In this document: positions 1 through 10,075 of the stretch, one piece after another | Layout: each line of letters begins with the position of its first letter | Position numbering within the stretch: the stretch's first letter is position 1 | Origin: Castanea sativa | Lineage: Eukaryota > Streptophyta > Magnoliopsida > Fagales > Fagaceae | Reading direction: 5' to 3' | DNA length: 64,000 nt | Assembly (NCBI RefSeq): GCF_040712315.1 | Contig: NC_134015.1 | Span: 53,483,464-53,547,463, forward strand | Position numbers and translations under genes: made by a program | The notes under the pieces: generated by a model | Database searches by the model: none | What the model was told of the DNA's origin: nothing | Seen by the model: the letters and a program-made list of their open reading frames with translations, nothing else

Positions 1-714
1 AATCTTGGTGAATTGGAATGACAAATCAGTCTGTATATGGTCCAATGGTTGGCTCCCTTTGAAATCTCATCCAAAGAAAAGATAATGTCAGTTCTTTGAT
101 TGATTCGGTTTCTAGATGTTGATTGGTTGAAAACATTGATGCCACCTTTCTATATATTGAAGCTAGAATGATAAAAAAATATGCCACTAGGCCTTAGTTG
201 GCAAAAGGTTGTCTTGATTTGGCCATTAACCCAAAGCTTTGATTTCTTGATGAAGAGGGTACAAGATTTTGCAAGAGGAAAGAGAGAACCAATATTCTTG
301 AATAAAAATTAAGAGGTTCTTAAAAAAAAAGGTGAATTTGACTCTACGTATGGAATCCAACCTCTTGGATGTCAACAATATGATTCTCCCCCCTTTACAT
401 AAATTGATAGCATTTAACCCATGGTATGACTGGTACGTGGCCAAGCTCAATGAATTCACTATGATATACTTTTATTGTGGGATTAAATTTGAAAGACTTA
501 ATATAGAATAAATTCTTAACACAGTTTCAGAGTCCAACATATATACCACACAAGTGAAAGATCTAGCAACAGAGACAATTACAAGTCTACAAGCCTCTAT
601 ACCAAAAACAGGAGAGAACACAAAGTGGAACAACTCAAACACGAGACCTAACAACAATAGAAGAAAGAAAACAATATCACAGTATCACTTTATTAGGGGT
701 CGGTGAATAGCCCA
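1..714. other. Duplicated intergenic flank, no gene
   Basis: No coding region is recognisable. Stretches of this segment match 34888-35640 closely by eye, with the same order of phrases, so the two are copies of one ancestral region (see the LINE entries at 715-2170 and 35640-36660). Short open frames here are interrupted and unlike any family I know. Confidence 0.6.
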
Positions 715-896
715 GCAGGATCAATCCCCCAATTAGGCTTTCTACCACTAATTTAATTGAGGATAAGCTAGTAGCAGTGAATATTAAAAGAATATCTGAA
801 AGCTTAGGTTATCTATCTTCTAATTCTTTTAATAAGGGTGAAACTTGTTGGAAAGTATGATTTACTTTCTAAAAATTAAAGACAAAAATCAAGGAA

Positions 897-1440
897 TTGA
901 ATGCTTAGAGAAAATAAGTGGATTGGAGCAATCAATTGGTTTGAAATAAAATTCAAAATTTCCATCTAGTTGATTGATAGTTGACCCATTTTAAAATTTT
1001 GTAACTCCCATTATAAATATGGGTTCAATTGTGTTGTGTTATGCAAGTTTTTTTTTTTTTTTTTTTTTTAAATTTTTAAATTTTTTTTTTATACAAGATA
1101 GAATTCTATTCTAGCATAATCTAAGTGTGTATGTGTGTGAAACTCCTTTCTGGAGACTTGAACCCTAGCCCTTGAATGCTTAGAGAAAATAAGTGGATTG
1201 GAGCAATCAATTGGTTTGAAATAAAATTCAAAATTTCCATCTAGTTGATTGATAGTTGACCCATTTTAAAATTTTGTAACTCCCATTATAAATATGGGTT
1301 CAATTGTGTTGTGTTATGCAAGTTTTTTTTTTTTTGAATTTTTTAATTTCTTTTATACAAGATAGAATTCTATTCTAGCATAATCTAAGTGTTTATGTGT
1401 GTGAAACTCCTTTCTAGAGACTTGAACCCTGGCCCTTGCC
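897..1440. repeat. Tandem duplication, unit about 275 bp
   Basis: The sequence beginning TTGAATGCTTAGAG at 897 starts again at 1172, and the two copies run in parallel, including the poly-T tract near 1047 and 1323 and the phrase ending GAACCCT. They differ by few substitutions and by poly-T length, so the duplication is fairly recent. It lies inside the block that interrupts the LINE remnant. Confidence 0.85.
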
Positions 1441-1497
1441 TCCCACACTCCACAATCATTTATACTTGTGAAGTGACTATCGTATCAAGGGTATGCA
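1323..1497 (-). mobile_element. tRNA-derived SINE (partial second copy at 1047-1171)
   Basis: On the minus strand the region starts with a tRNA-like head. A box B-like motif GGTTCAAGTCTC is read from about 1430, and a degenerate box A-like stretch lies about 40 bp upstream of it. A short body follows, ending in an A-rich tail seen as the poly-T run at 1323-1336 on the plus strand. This order (pol III internal promoter, body, A tail) is that of a plant SINE. Duplication of its 3' part created the partial copy at 1047-1171. SINEs encode no protein and depend on LINE enzymes. The family is not identified. Confidence 0.55.
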
Positions 1498-2170
1498 GTG
1501 GTGTGTTATGTTTTGCAAGTTAAGTAAGTCAAGATTTAGTCTTTAGGTGTTTAGTGGTGTGGTAGGCAGTAGGCCATTAGGCTAAGCTCATAAACCTCTT
1601 TTTGGCATTGTACTAGTGAAGACCTCCAGGACAATGACAAAAGGAGATTAGGGAAAGTGGCTCCCCTTGTTTAAGGCCTTTGCCTCCCTTGAAATAGCCA
1701 ACCATGCTTCCATTAAGGTCAATTAAACATCATGTGTATGTGATGCACTCCCTCACTCAGATGACAAAATTAATTGGGCAGGCAGTAGCTATCAAATACA
1801 TCAGGATAAATTGCTAATTGACAATATATATATCATAAGTTTTCCTCAAATCAGTTTTAATGGCACATCTATTAGGTGCATTATTCTTATGTCATGATAA
1901 CTCTTTACAAGTTCATGGGCTAGCAACACATTTTTTGAGATGTTTATTCCGTTTATAAAAGCTGTTTGATTAGAGCTTACCAAGAAGCCAAATAATCTTT
2001 AAGTCCGTTAGAAGGATTTTAGTAATACATTTCTGGACTACATTACAACATGCAATTGGTCTTAAGTTAAGCACTGTTGAGGTATTAAAAGACCTTCTCT
2101 CCCCAGAACTTTCATATTCATTTCAGCTTAATAAATTTAGAAGAATCTAGGTTAGGGGAGGTCCGGGAGG

Positions 2171-2433
2171 AGGTCCAATTAGTTTGGCAGAAAGATAAGT
2201 AGGATTTCATCCATAGTTGCATTGATGTTATTAGTACTCCATTAAATTATGTTTCTAGGGATAAAGATTACACAAATCCTCCATAATTCTAAATTGCTTA
2301 AAAAATGGTTTCTTGATTTTTTTTTTGTTTGATTTGCAGTTTGATTTATCTATTTTATATAGGCTTGAGCCATGTTGTTTTGTAGATCAATAAGACTACT
2401 CTATATGGTGGTCTTGTAATTGCAGGTTTTGTT
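2171..2433. other. Intergenic segment shared with 20250-20495
   Basis: No gene. The segment from about 2200 to 2438 matches 20255-20497 by eye, and the flank right of the Copia insertion (12866-13100) continues the match to 20490-21045. The Copia element at 2439 therefore split a pre-existing duplicated segment. Confidence 0.7.
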
Positions 2434-2438
2434 GTTTG

Positions 2439-3300
2439 TGCTAGGTTCTAAGACTTTAGGAACTAATGTATTAGAACTTCAATTTGTATATGTTGGCAAA
2501 TCATGATCAAAACGTTTAGTCTAGGTTTAGACTTGCTCAAAGTTTGGTTTAAATTAAGTTTGAAATCGAGTAATTGCAGAAAATTACTATTCAATTTTTG
2601 TAAGGCTCGATTGATCAAAAATTAAATTCGATTGATCGAAAGTCGCATATCAGCAAAAATTAGCAAACGTAAAAAGGCCATAACTTATCTTTATAAAGCT
2701 CAAATCGCAATCTGTTTTTTCCAATATTTAAAGGACATCATAAGCTAACCATAGAGAGGGTTTTCAGAGTTTTTAAGAGAAATTAGAGTGTATCTTGTGC
2801 CTCTTTTGTAGATCTAGGGTTTTGTACCCAAAAACTTTCTAAAGTCTTCTACCGGTGTTATTCCTTGAAGAATCTCAAGATCCGATATTGTTGAAGTTGT
2901 TGCGTACAAGATCAATGTCTAAGGAGATCCAAAACCTTTGAAGTGAGTCTCAAAGTCACGAGTGTGGGTAAGTTCATGGATTCGGAGTTTGCACGTGATC
3001 GTGTCAGTAAGTTCTACATGTGGTAGCAATAAGATGTTAGTGGTCTAAGTCTTATTGTAAACTTTGATTCTCTATAGTGGATTTTCTTTTTTACCTTAAG
3101 GATAATTAGGTTAAATCCTCCCCAGGTTTTTTACTAGTTTGGTTTTCCTGGGTCACATATCGTTGTGTTATTTACTTTTCCGCTGCTTTGTATGATATGA
3201 TTGTTTTGTTTTAATCTAGATCTGAATAATAAACCTAAGTATTCACTTGGTTAATTAATTAGGTTAAATAATCTAGTTTACAGGAATCTAAAATCGTACA
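2439..3300 (+). repeat. 5' LTR of outer Copia-like element
   Basis: 862 bp, starting TGCTAGGTTC and ending CGTACA. It matches 12041-12865 throughout, except that about 65 bp near the 3' end are missing in the other LTR and the other LTR has an insertion near 12575-12600. A cluster of GATTGATCGA-type motifs lies at 2605-2645. A possible TATA element, TATAAAG, lies at 2692-2698 and is not conserved in the 3' LTR. Confidence 0.9.
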
Positions 3301-3302
3301 AG

Positions 3303-3314
3303 TGGTATCAAAGC
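3303..3314 (+). promoter_or_regulatory. Primer binding site of outer Copia-like element
   Basis: TGGTATCAAAGC lies two bases after the LTR end. It is one mismatch from TGGTATCAGAGC, the initiator methionine tRNA 3' complement used by most plant Copia elements. Confidence 0.85.
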
Positions 3315-3371
3315 CCATTAGCTCTTGATTTAGGTTATTATACCTAGAGTTGATCCTTGATCCCTGTTATC

Positions 3372-3596
3372 ATGAATAATTTTAAGTGTTTTACTATTTT
3401 TGATTGTGATGATTTGAATAAAATTGACACTATTGTTTCAGTTGATCTTTTTGAGGCTTGTGAAAGGAATTTGCAAGATATTAATCTTTCTCAAAAGATT
3501 GGTGTAATCCCTCAAATATACTCTGCTTCACATGGATTTTTACCTACAAAGCCGAAGACTCGTGCTATATGGGTGAGAAAAGATTCTCTAAGGTGA
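3372..3596 (+). pseudogene. Gag-like remnant of outer element
   Basis: From the ATG at 3372 a frame of about 74 codons ends with PKTRAIWVRKDSL. The related phrase PKTRAVWVRN ends the gag frame of the inner element at 6845-6880. In Copia polyproteins this region lies near the gag/protease junction. No zinc knuckle and no catalytic domain follows. The frame looks like a severely internally deleted gag fused to its own end, or an unrelated short peptide that retained this C-terminal motif. Function is unlikely. Confidence 0.5.
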
Positions 3597-4053
3597 GTGT
3601 TGCTGACTTGTCCCTGATTTAATTCTTTCAATTATTTGTGGACATGTTTACTTTTAGTTTTAGGTTGTTTTGATTATTCAAAAATCCAAAAACATTAAAA
3701 ATTTCAAAAAGACAAAAATATTTTATTTTGTGTCTTTTTATTTGTTTCGAGGATTAAATAAGTTATAATATTTCTCTTTTGATTTAGAACATGCTTGACA
3801 TTGTGGAGAAACTTAAATAGTATGTGTTGCATAAATGCTAAGCTAATTCTTATTTTGTGTGAGTATGTATTAGTTTGTACATGTACTCATGAATTAGTAT
3901 TTGGTATTTCTTATTTTTGTACCCTTTATAGCTTAGTTGAGCACTATCATACATAGCTTTGCATTGTTCATTTAGCATAATGTGTGCATTTTTTTTAAAC
4001 CAAAAAGATTTTTATTTGTTTTGTATTACACATCATGAATTTGTAATCAAGGT
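3597..4053 (+). other. Non-coding internal region of outer element (left of nested insertion)
   Basis: AT-rich with many poly-T runs and no recognisable coding sequence. It is interrupted at 4053 by the nested element, which duplicated AAGGT (4049-4053 and 10071-10075). Confidence 0.7.
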
Positions 4054-5041
4054 TGTTAGGACATATGTGATTCAATGTTAGGAACATATGTCACTATTTT
4101 ATGTAATTGGTTAATCTTTTGACAAAACGCACTTTATTTGTAATTGGGTAGATCTAGGATGTGTTTAATACTTCAAGGAATCTTGTTTCAAGTCCAAGTA
4201 TTGAAGCTATGCAAGTCTGTCCAAGAAACAAGTGAAGAAGTATTGATTCATTAAAGCTCGACAGTTACTTGACAGATAGCTATCTATTGAGGTCTCGACA
4301 GCTAACTCGATAGCTATATCTATCGAGCTTTACGAAATTCAGATTTCCAAATTTGATTTTCGGCCCATGTTGACATGTATGTGTAGGGTTTCTTTTCTCA
4401 CAACCCTAGAAATATATAAGACTTATTTTAAAGGCCGTCACATATGAGAATACAAGGAGAACATATGCAAAAGGTGACAATGCCTTATTCTCTCTGAAAG
4501 AAGTTATTGCGTTTTTGCGCCTTAGAATTTTATAACCAAGTACTTCTTGATCTTCATTGTTGATGAAGTAAAGAACTTTGCAGCCAACATTCTTTTTCCT
4601 CAAGTTGGTGAGTGAGTCACGTATTGAGATTCGTGCAAATGAATTAGTGACTTATTGGGATCTGTGCATCAAAAGGGTGGCGTTCATATATTGAAGAGTT
4701 CAGAGGTTTTGAAGCGGTAGAAGGTTTCTGCTGTAAGTTCGACTACGGGGATTGTAGAGTTTAGGGACAAAAGTTTTGTACTAGATCTGAAACTTCTCTT
4801 TACTATTGTGGATTGCTTTTCGGGAAGGTTTCCCTCCTAGGTTTTTTTACTGTAAAACTAGTTTGTTTCATTGGTTTTCTTGGGTCATCAGATTTTGTCT
4901 TATTTATTTTTCTGCTGCATATGATTTTGGCATGATATTGAGGTTTGTTTATTTTAACAAGTTTTATTCATAATAAATCTAATTAACTACTTGGGTTTAA
5001 AACTTGTTAATTCTATTAACCGGGGTCTAAATTTCTCAACA
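4054..5041 (+). repeat. 5' LTR of inner Copia-like element
   Basis: 988 bp. U3 contains a cluster of TCTCGACAG / GATAGCTATC / TATCGAG motifs at 4255-4332, followed by a TATA-like ATATATAA at 4412-4419 and the R/U5 part up to CTCAACA. It is alignable along its length with 9032-10070, which is longer mainly because the motif cluster is expanded. Confidence 0.92.
4412..4419 (+). promoter_or_regulatory. Probable TATA box in inner Copia LTR
   Basis: ATATATAA lies about 80 bp downstream of the self-complementary motif cluster. The same position in the 3' LTR (9442-9449) and in the related antisense solo LTR (about 56854-56864, minus strand) is also TATA-like, which supports a conserved LTR core promoter. 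Confidence 0.55.
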
Positions 5042-5043
5042 AG

Positions 5044-5055
5044 TGGTATCAGAGC
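5044..5055 (+). promoter_or_regulatory. Primer binding site of inner Copia-like element
   Basis: Exact TGGTATCAGAGC two bases after the 5' LTR, the standard plant Copia primer site complementary to initiator methionine tRNA. Confidence 0.9.
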
Positions 5056-5111
5056 AGGTGCACTCTGATTGAATTAATTTCCTTGAGTGTGATCTTTGAT
5101 CCCCTGTTGTC

Positions 5112-6889
5112 ATGGATTGTGGACAATCTCTTTTGATTCCTCCTTTATTTAATGACACTAATTATGCGTACTGAAAAGTTTGTATGAAAGTTTTTTTTGC
5201 AGGCTTTAGGTGAACAAGTATGGCAAGTTGTTGAAATTGGCTGGATTAAGCCAAAGGAAACGCTTATGGATTGGGATGAAGCAACAATCATAGCGCAAAT
5301 TTCAACAGTAGGGCCTTGAATGCTTTGTTTTGTGGGGTAACCAATGAGGAATTCAAGAAAATATCATCCACAGAAGTTGCCAAGGAAGCATGGACCATTC
5401 TTGAGACTACCTATGAAGGTACCAAGACAGTAAAGACTGTGAGGCTTCAAAAACTCACTAGTAGTTTTGAAGAAATAAGAATGAGACATTTGATGAGTTC
5501 TATGCTAAACTCAAGAATATTGTGAATTTTGCCTTTAACCTTGGAGAGTCTATAGCAGAATCCAAAATTGTTAGGAAAATCCTTAGGTCCTTACCTGAAA
5601 GATTTCATGCCAAGATCACTGCCATTGAAGAAGCAAAAGATATTGATCAAATTCCTTTGATTGAGCTTGTAGGGAACTTTCAAACTTATGAGATGGGATT
5701 AGGCTCAATGGAAAATGGTGGAAAGGGTAAAAACTTGGCTCTTAAGGGCATTGAGGAAGAGATTAAGGACTCTGAAGATGAAGATGATGATGAGGATGAG
5801 GATGATGATCTAACCTTCATAATCGATGAGATTATCAAGCTTCTTCAATTTAGGAAAAAGGATAAGGGCAAACCTCCTAGGAAATTAAAATCCTTAAGGA
5901 AGGGTAAGAATGAGAAACCCTTTATCCAGTGCTATGAGTGCAAATGTTTTGGTCATATGAGGATAGAGTGCCTAAACTACCTTATGAGGGAAAAGACTAA
6001 GAAGTCAAAAGACAAAGGGTTGGTTGCTATCTGGAGTGATACTGAGAATGACTCTTCTGATGAGCTTATGGATGAATGTGGTCATTTTATGGCTTTTGTT
6101 GCCACAATTGATAAGGTGATTGTAGAGAGTGCTAGTGACAGTGAGGATTCTTTTGATGATGAAGTACCTAAGAACATGATCCTTTAGGAAGCCTATGATA
6201 AGCTATGTACTGAATTTATAAAATCTGAAAAGACTTTTCATTTTTGTAAAAAAGAGCTTAATGAGGTAAAAACTAAAAAAGCCGATTTGTTAATCAAACT
6301 AGATGAGACTACAAGATTAGTTGAGACTCTGGTTGTGGAGAACACCTCATTAGAAGAGAAGGTCAAAAATCTTGAGGTTGAGCTTAGTCAAGCTAGAACT
6401 CAAATAGAGAGGATATCTAGTGCAAAACTTAATGAAGTATTGAGTGCTCAAAAGTCTAGTTTTGATAAGACTGGCTTAGGATATGCTGTTTCCTCCAGTC
6501 CCTCTTCTTCCATGGCTTCTGGATTAAGGACTGTCATTGTACCCCAATCTGAGAAAGGTGATAAATGTATGAAATCCAAAACTGATTTGGCTAATTCTAA
6601 ATCCTTTGTTAAGTCTCATGGTTGTCACCATTGTGGTGTTTCTAGACACATTCGTCCTAATTGTTTTAAGTTGTATCCTTAAAAGCAAGTGTCCAAATGG
6701 TCACAAGTTTCCTCTCAAGGATCTACACCTTTGTTTAGAGAGTTATTAAAAGCCTTAGGCTTTTTAACTCAATTTCAGGAGAATTTTAATTCTTCCATCA
6801 CCTTTAGTAGACATACTAGGACATACGCATTTTCATCTTCACGGCCAAAGACTCGTGCTGTGTGGGTGAGAAATGAGCCTAAGACTTAA
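5112..6889 (+). pseudogene. Copia gag with two CCHC zinc knuckles, broken by frameshifts and stops
   Basis: The ATG at 5112 begins a gag-like N-terminus (an NDTNYAY-type motif near residue 15) with an early stop. After a frame change the frame continues through 5316-5525 and 5522-6187, a UBN2-type gag region. This is followed by an acidic run near 5775-5810 and the first zinc knuckle (C-x2-C-x4-H-x4-C) near 5931-5972. Another frame, 6287-6682, has a coiled-coil-like segment and a second knuckle starting CHHCG. A final frame, 6689-6889, ends in PKTRAVWVR. The product would be the nucleocapsid-type protein that coats element RNA. No protease or polymerase follows, so even an intact copy would be non-autonomous. 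Confidence 0.8.
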
Positions 6890-7390
6890 CTATCTTTTAT
6901 GTTTGTCCTTTACTTTAATTCTTTCTATCTATAGTAGGACTCTTGTTGCTTGATTTCTTATCTACTTTTGGAATCATGATTTTATGCCTTTGCACCTTTC
7001 TATCATGCTTTCATGCACATGCATCTTTCTTTCATGCTTTCATGTTGTTTGTCAGTTTTTGTTTGGTTGTTTAGTTTTTATTTATTTTTTTCAAAAAAAG
7101 GGAAAAAATTAGAAAAATACAAAAATAATATGTGTTTGTGTACATTGGTACTTGTGCACCTTGGATGGCCATTGAAATAAAGTTTTCTAAACTTTGTATC
7201 TCTTATAGTTTAGATGAGTATCTTACTGCACAACTAAGTAAGTAAGTTTTGTGGCTCATGTTTGTGATGAGTAAGGTTAGGTAATCTCTTATACTTAATA
7301 CTTGTATCACTCTTTTTGACGGAAAGGACTAGAAAATCCTAAGAGAAAGGCATAAATAACCATCTCACTGTTGTTGCCCACCAATCATGA

Positions 7391-7475
7391 AATGACATCT
7401 GTATGCTTCGGCATAGCAAAAGTGCAATGTCAATGACATCTGTATGCTTCAGCATAGCAAAAGTGCAATGTCAAA
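7391..7475. repeat. Two-copy direct repeat, unit 42 bp
   Basis: The unit beginning ATGACATCTGTATGCTTC occurs twice in tandem and differs at one base (CGG versus CAG). Confidence 0.85.
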
Positions 7476-7893
7476 AAGTTTAACATAATTGGGTATTTCT
7501 TTCCTCTCTTTTATATGCTCATGTATGGTTTGCTTAAAAGAAAAATATGCAAAGAAAAATAATAGCAAAAAGATCAAAATGCTTTACATATGATTGCAAG
7601 CGTGTATTCTAGGAGATATAAGAGTTATAGGATGTACCTCGAGGGTAATAGTCCATATCAAGCAGTTATGATCGTGTGTGAGTTAAATCGATTTACTCAT
7701 ATTTCAATCGTCATAACATATATACACTTATACAATCTTGCGAAGTTTTTCACACACAACACACAATATTCTTTACTACTTTTGATACATGTGCAAGTAT
7801 AATGTGATTTGACCATCACAAGGTTTACATATGTTAATGTATGCTCACTAAACTGTTTTGACTTGTTTTTGAAATATAAAATTGGTTAGATTT

Positions 7894-7924
<31 letters not shown>

Positions 7925-8657
7925 TTTGGGATATATGTGCTTAATATTTTTGTTAAGAGATGATTTTGAGAGCTTAAAATATTGATTGGATCATTGGTTG
8001 AGTTGCTTGTTTGATTGCATTTATGTCCGTGTTTTTCTTTTCTTTGAAAAAATGTTTTTAAGCAATCTCGACAACTCCTCGACACCTCTCAACAGTTAGG
8101 GTATCTATCGAGCTCTTCAGTTTTTCTTATCGCAATCTCGATAGCTTCTCGATAACTTCTCGATCCATTGAGAAAGTTTCTATCTGTTGGATAGATCCTT
8201 GACACCTTCTCGATCCATCAAGGTTGGCTCGATAGCTGCTCGACGCCTCTCGATCAATCGAGATTCTCTTGCATGCATTGTTTTTCACATGTTTTGCATA
8301 TTTCTTTGATCTTGTCATCCATAGCATCTTGTTTCATTACATTCATGCATTTTTATCGATTCCTTGTGCCCCTTGATCATTTTTTATCATTTTTATGTTC
8401 CTTAGGTGAGGATTTATAGCTTTTTGTATCCTTTGTCAATCATGACAAAAAGGGGGAGAAATTGTGATGAATTTGTGATTTCTTGTTAAGATTCTACAAG
8501 TTAGGGGGAGAAATACATGCCTTTGTAAGGGGGAGATGTGTTTCATCTTGTTAGGGGGAGTGTTTACCTCCTTGTTGTTGTAGGAGTACTTTTTGCTTCT
8601 TCTTCTTCTTGTATATTGGTCTTGTGACCATGTTTACATACATTGTACTTATCTTTG

Positions 8658-8688
<31 letters not shown>

Positions 8689-8707
8689 TGTATGTATGTA
8701 TGTATGT
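8658..8707. repeat. TATG tetranucleotide microsatellite
   Basis: About twelve uninterrupted TATG/TGTA units. The long-looking reading frames across it are repeat artefacts. Confidence 0.95.
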
Positions 8708-9031
8708 GATGATGTATGTTTTCTTCACCTACCTCTACATGTGTTATTTCTTTTATATCTTTATATACATGTTTCATCTTTATTTGTATGCAATCTTGTA
8801 TTTCTGTCTCACACTAAGATGCCTTGATGAATTTTGTTTAAAGTGTTTCAGAAATACATGTTATCAAAGTTTACTTGCCATGAACTTTTTTCTTGCAAAG
8901 TTTTTCAAGAGTTTGTGTTAGGATATATTTTATTGTACTTAACAAGTGAGTATGAGTTGAGTGATTTATGACTTCTCTTATATATTCATTTGTTTGTTGT
9001 GGTTTTGTTATGGATTGCTAAAGGTGGAGAT

Positions 9032-10070
9032 TGTTAGGACATATGTGATTCAATGTTAGGAGCATATGTCACTATTTTATGTAATTGACTAATCCTTTGA
9101 CAAAACACATTTTACTTGTAATTGGGTAGATCTAGGATGTGTTTAATACTTCAAGGAATTTTGTTTCAAGTCCAAGTATTGAAGCCATGCATGTTTGTCC
9201 AAGAGACAAGTGAAGAAGTGCTAATTCATTAAAGCTCGACAGCTGCTTGACAAATAGCTATCTATCAAGGTCTCGATAGATAGCTATCTATCGAGGTCTC
9301 GACAGATAACTATCTATCGACGTCTCGACAACTAGCTCGACAGTTGTATCTATCAAGTTTTACGAAATTCAGATTTTTAGATTTGATTTTTGGCCCATGC
9401 TGACACGTATGTGTAGGGTTTCTTTTCTTATAACTATAGACATATATAAGGCTTATTTTAAAGGCCGTCACATATAAGATTACAAGGAGAATATATGCAA
9501 AAGGTGACCGATGCCTTATTCTTTCTGAAAGAAGGTACTGCGTCTTTATGCCTTAGGGTTTTGTAACCAAGTGCTTCTTGATCTTCATTGTTGATGAAGT
9601 GAAGAACTTTGTAGCCAACATTCTTCTTCCTCAAGTTGGTGAGTAAGTCACGTACTGGGATTCGTGCAAAGGAGTAAGTCACGTACTGGGATCCATGCAT
9701 TAAAAGAATGACATTCATATATTGAAGAGTTCAGAGGTTCTGAAGCGGTAGAAGGTTTCTGCTATAAGTTCATCTACGGGGATTGTAGAGTCTAGGGACA
9801 AAGGTTTTATACTAGATCTGAAACTTCTCTTTAGTATAGTGGATTGCTTTTCTGGAAGGTTTCCCCCCAAGTTTTTTACCGTGAAATTAGTTTGTTTCAT
9901 TGGTTTTCCTAGGTCATCATATCTTGTCTTATTTATTTTTTCGCAGCATATGATTTTGACATGATATTGATGTTTGTTTGTTTTAACAAGTTTTATTCAT
10001 AATAAATCTAATTAACTACTTGAGTTTAAAACTTGTTAATTCTATTAACCGGGGTCTAAATTTCCCAACA
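9032..10070 (+). repeat. 3' LTR of inner Copia-like element
   Basis: 1039 bp, ending CCCAACA next to the duplicated target AAGGT. Compared with the 5' LTR it carries extra copies of the CTCGATAG/CTATCTATCGAG unit at 9245-9330, including a perfect 24 bp palindrome at 9272-9295 with half-site CTCGATAGATAG. Confidence 0.92.
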
Positions 10071-10075
10071 AAGGT

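Larger units (their letters stand above)
715..2170 (-). pseudogene. LINE (non-LTR retrotransposon) reverse transcriptase remnant, split by an insertion
   Basis: The stretches 715-847 and 1598-2170 align phrase for phrase with 35640-36240, where the minus strand still shows reverse transcriptase motifs. Here the reading frame is much more broken. Block 1930-1985 corresponds to the part encoding the conserved 'AFIKGR' motif in the second copy. Block 780-847 corresponds to the region downstream of the catalytic motif. The two halves are separated by about 750 bp (848-1597) absent from the other copy. The element would have encoded the endonuclease/reverse transcriptase of a plant L1-type LINE; nothing functional remains. 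The identification rests on the better preserved copy. Confidence 0.6.
6890..9031 (+). other. Non-coding 3' internal region of inner element
   Basis: About 2.1 kb without recognisable coding sequence where pol would normally lie. It contains a 42 bp direct repeat (7391-7475), a TG microsatellite (about 7899-7924), a dense cluster of CTCGATAG/TCTCGA motifs (8060-8275), four purine-rich GGGGGAG runs (8450-8565) and a TATG tetranucleotide array (about 8658-8707). Short open frames over the microsatellites are artefacts of the repeats. Confidence 0.75.
4054..10070 (+). mobile_element. Inner Copia-like LTR retrotransposon, gag-only, nested in outer element
   Basis: LTRs at 4054-5041 and 9032-10070 start TGTTAGGACATATG and end with AACA, and the element is flanked by the perfect 5 bp duplication AAGGT. 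The primer binding site is at 5044-5055, and the purine tract GGTGGAGA (9023-9030) precedes the 3' LTR. The internal region of about 4 kb holds a gag gene with two zinc knuckles (5112-6889) followed by about 2.1 kb without coding sequence. No pol domain is present. A solo LTR of a related family lies at 56240-57244. The element inserted after the outer one, whose sequence it interrupts. Confidence 0.92.

Noticed and set aside
8609..8921. Overlapping plus-strand open frames of 72 and 92 codons
   Set aside because: They run through the TATG microsatellite and exist only because the repeat has no stop in two frames.
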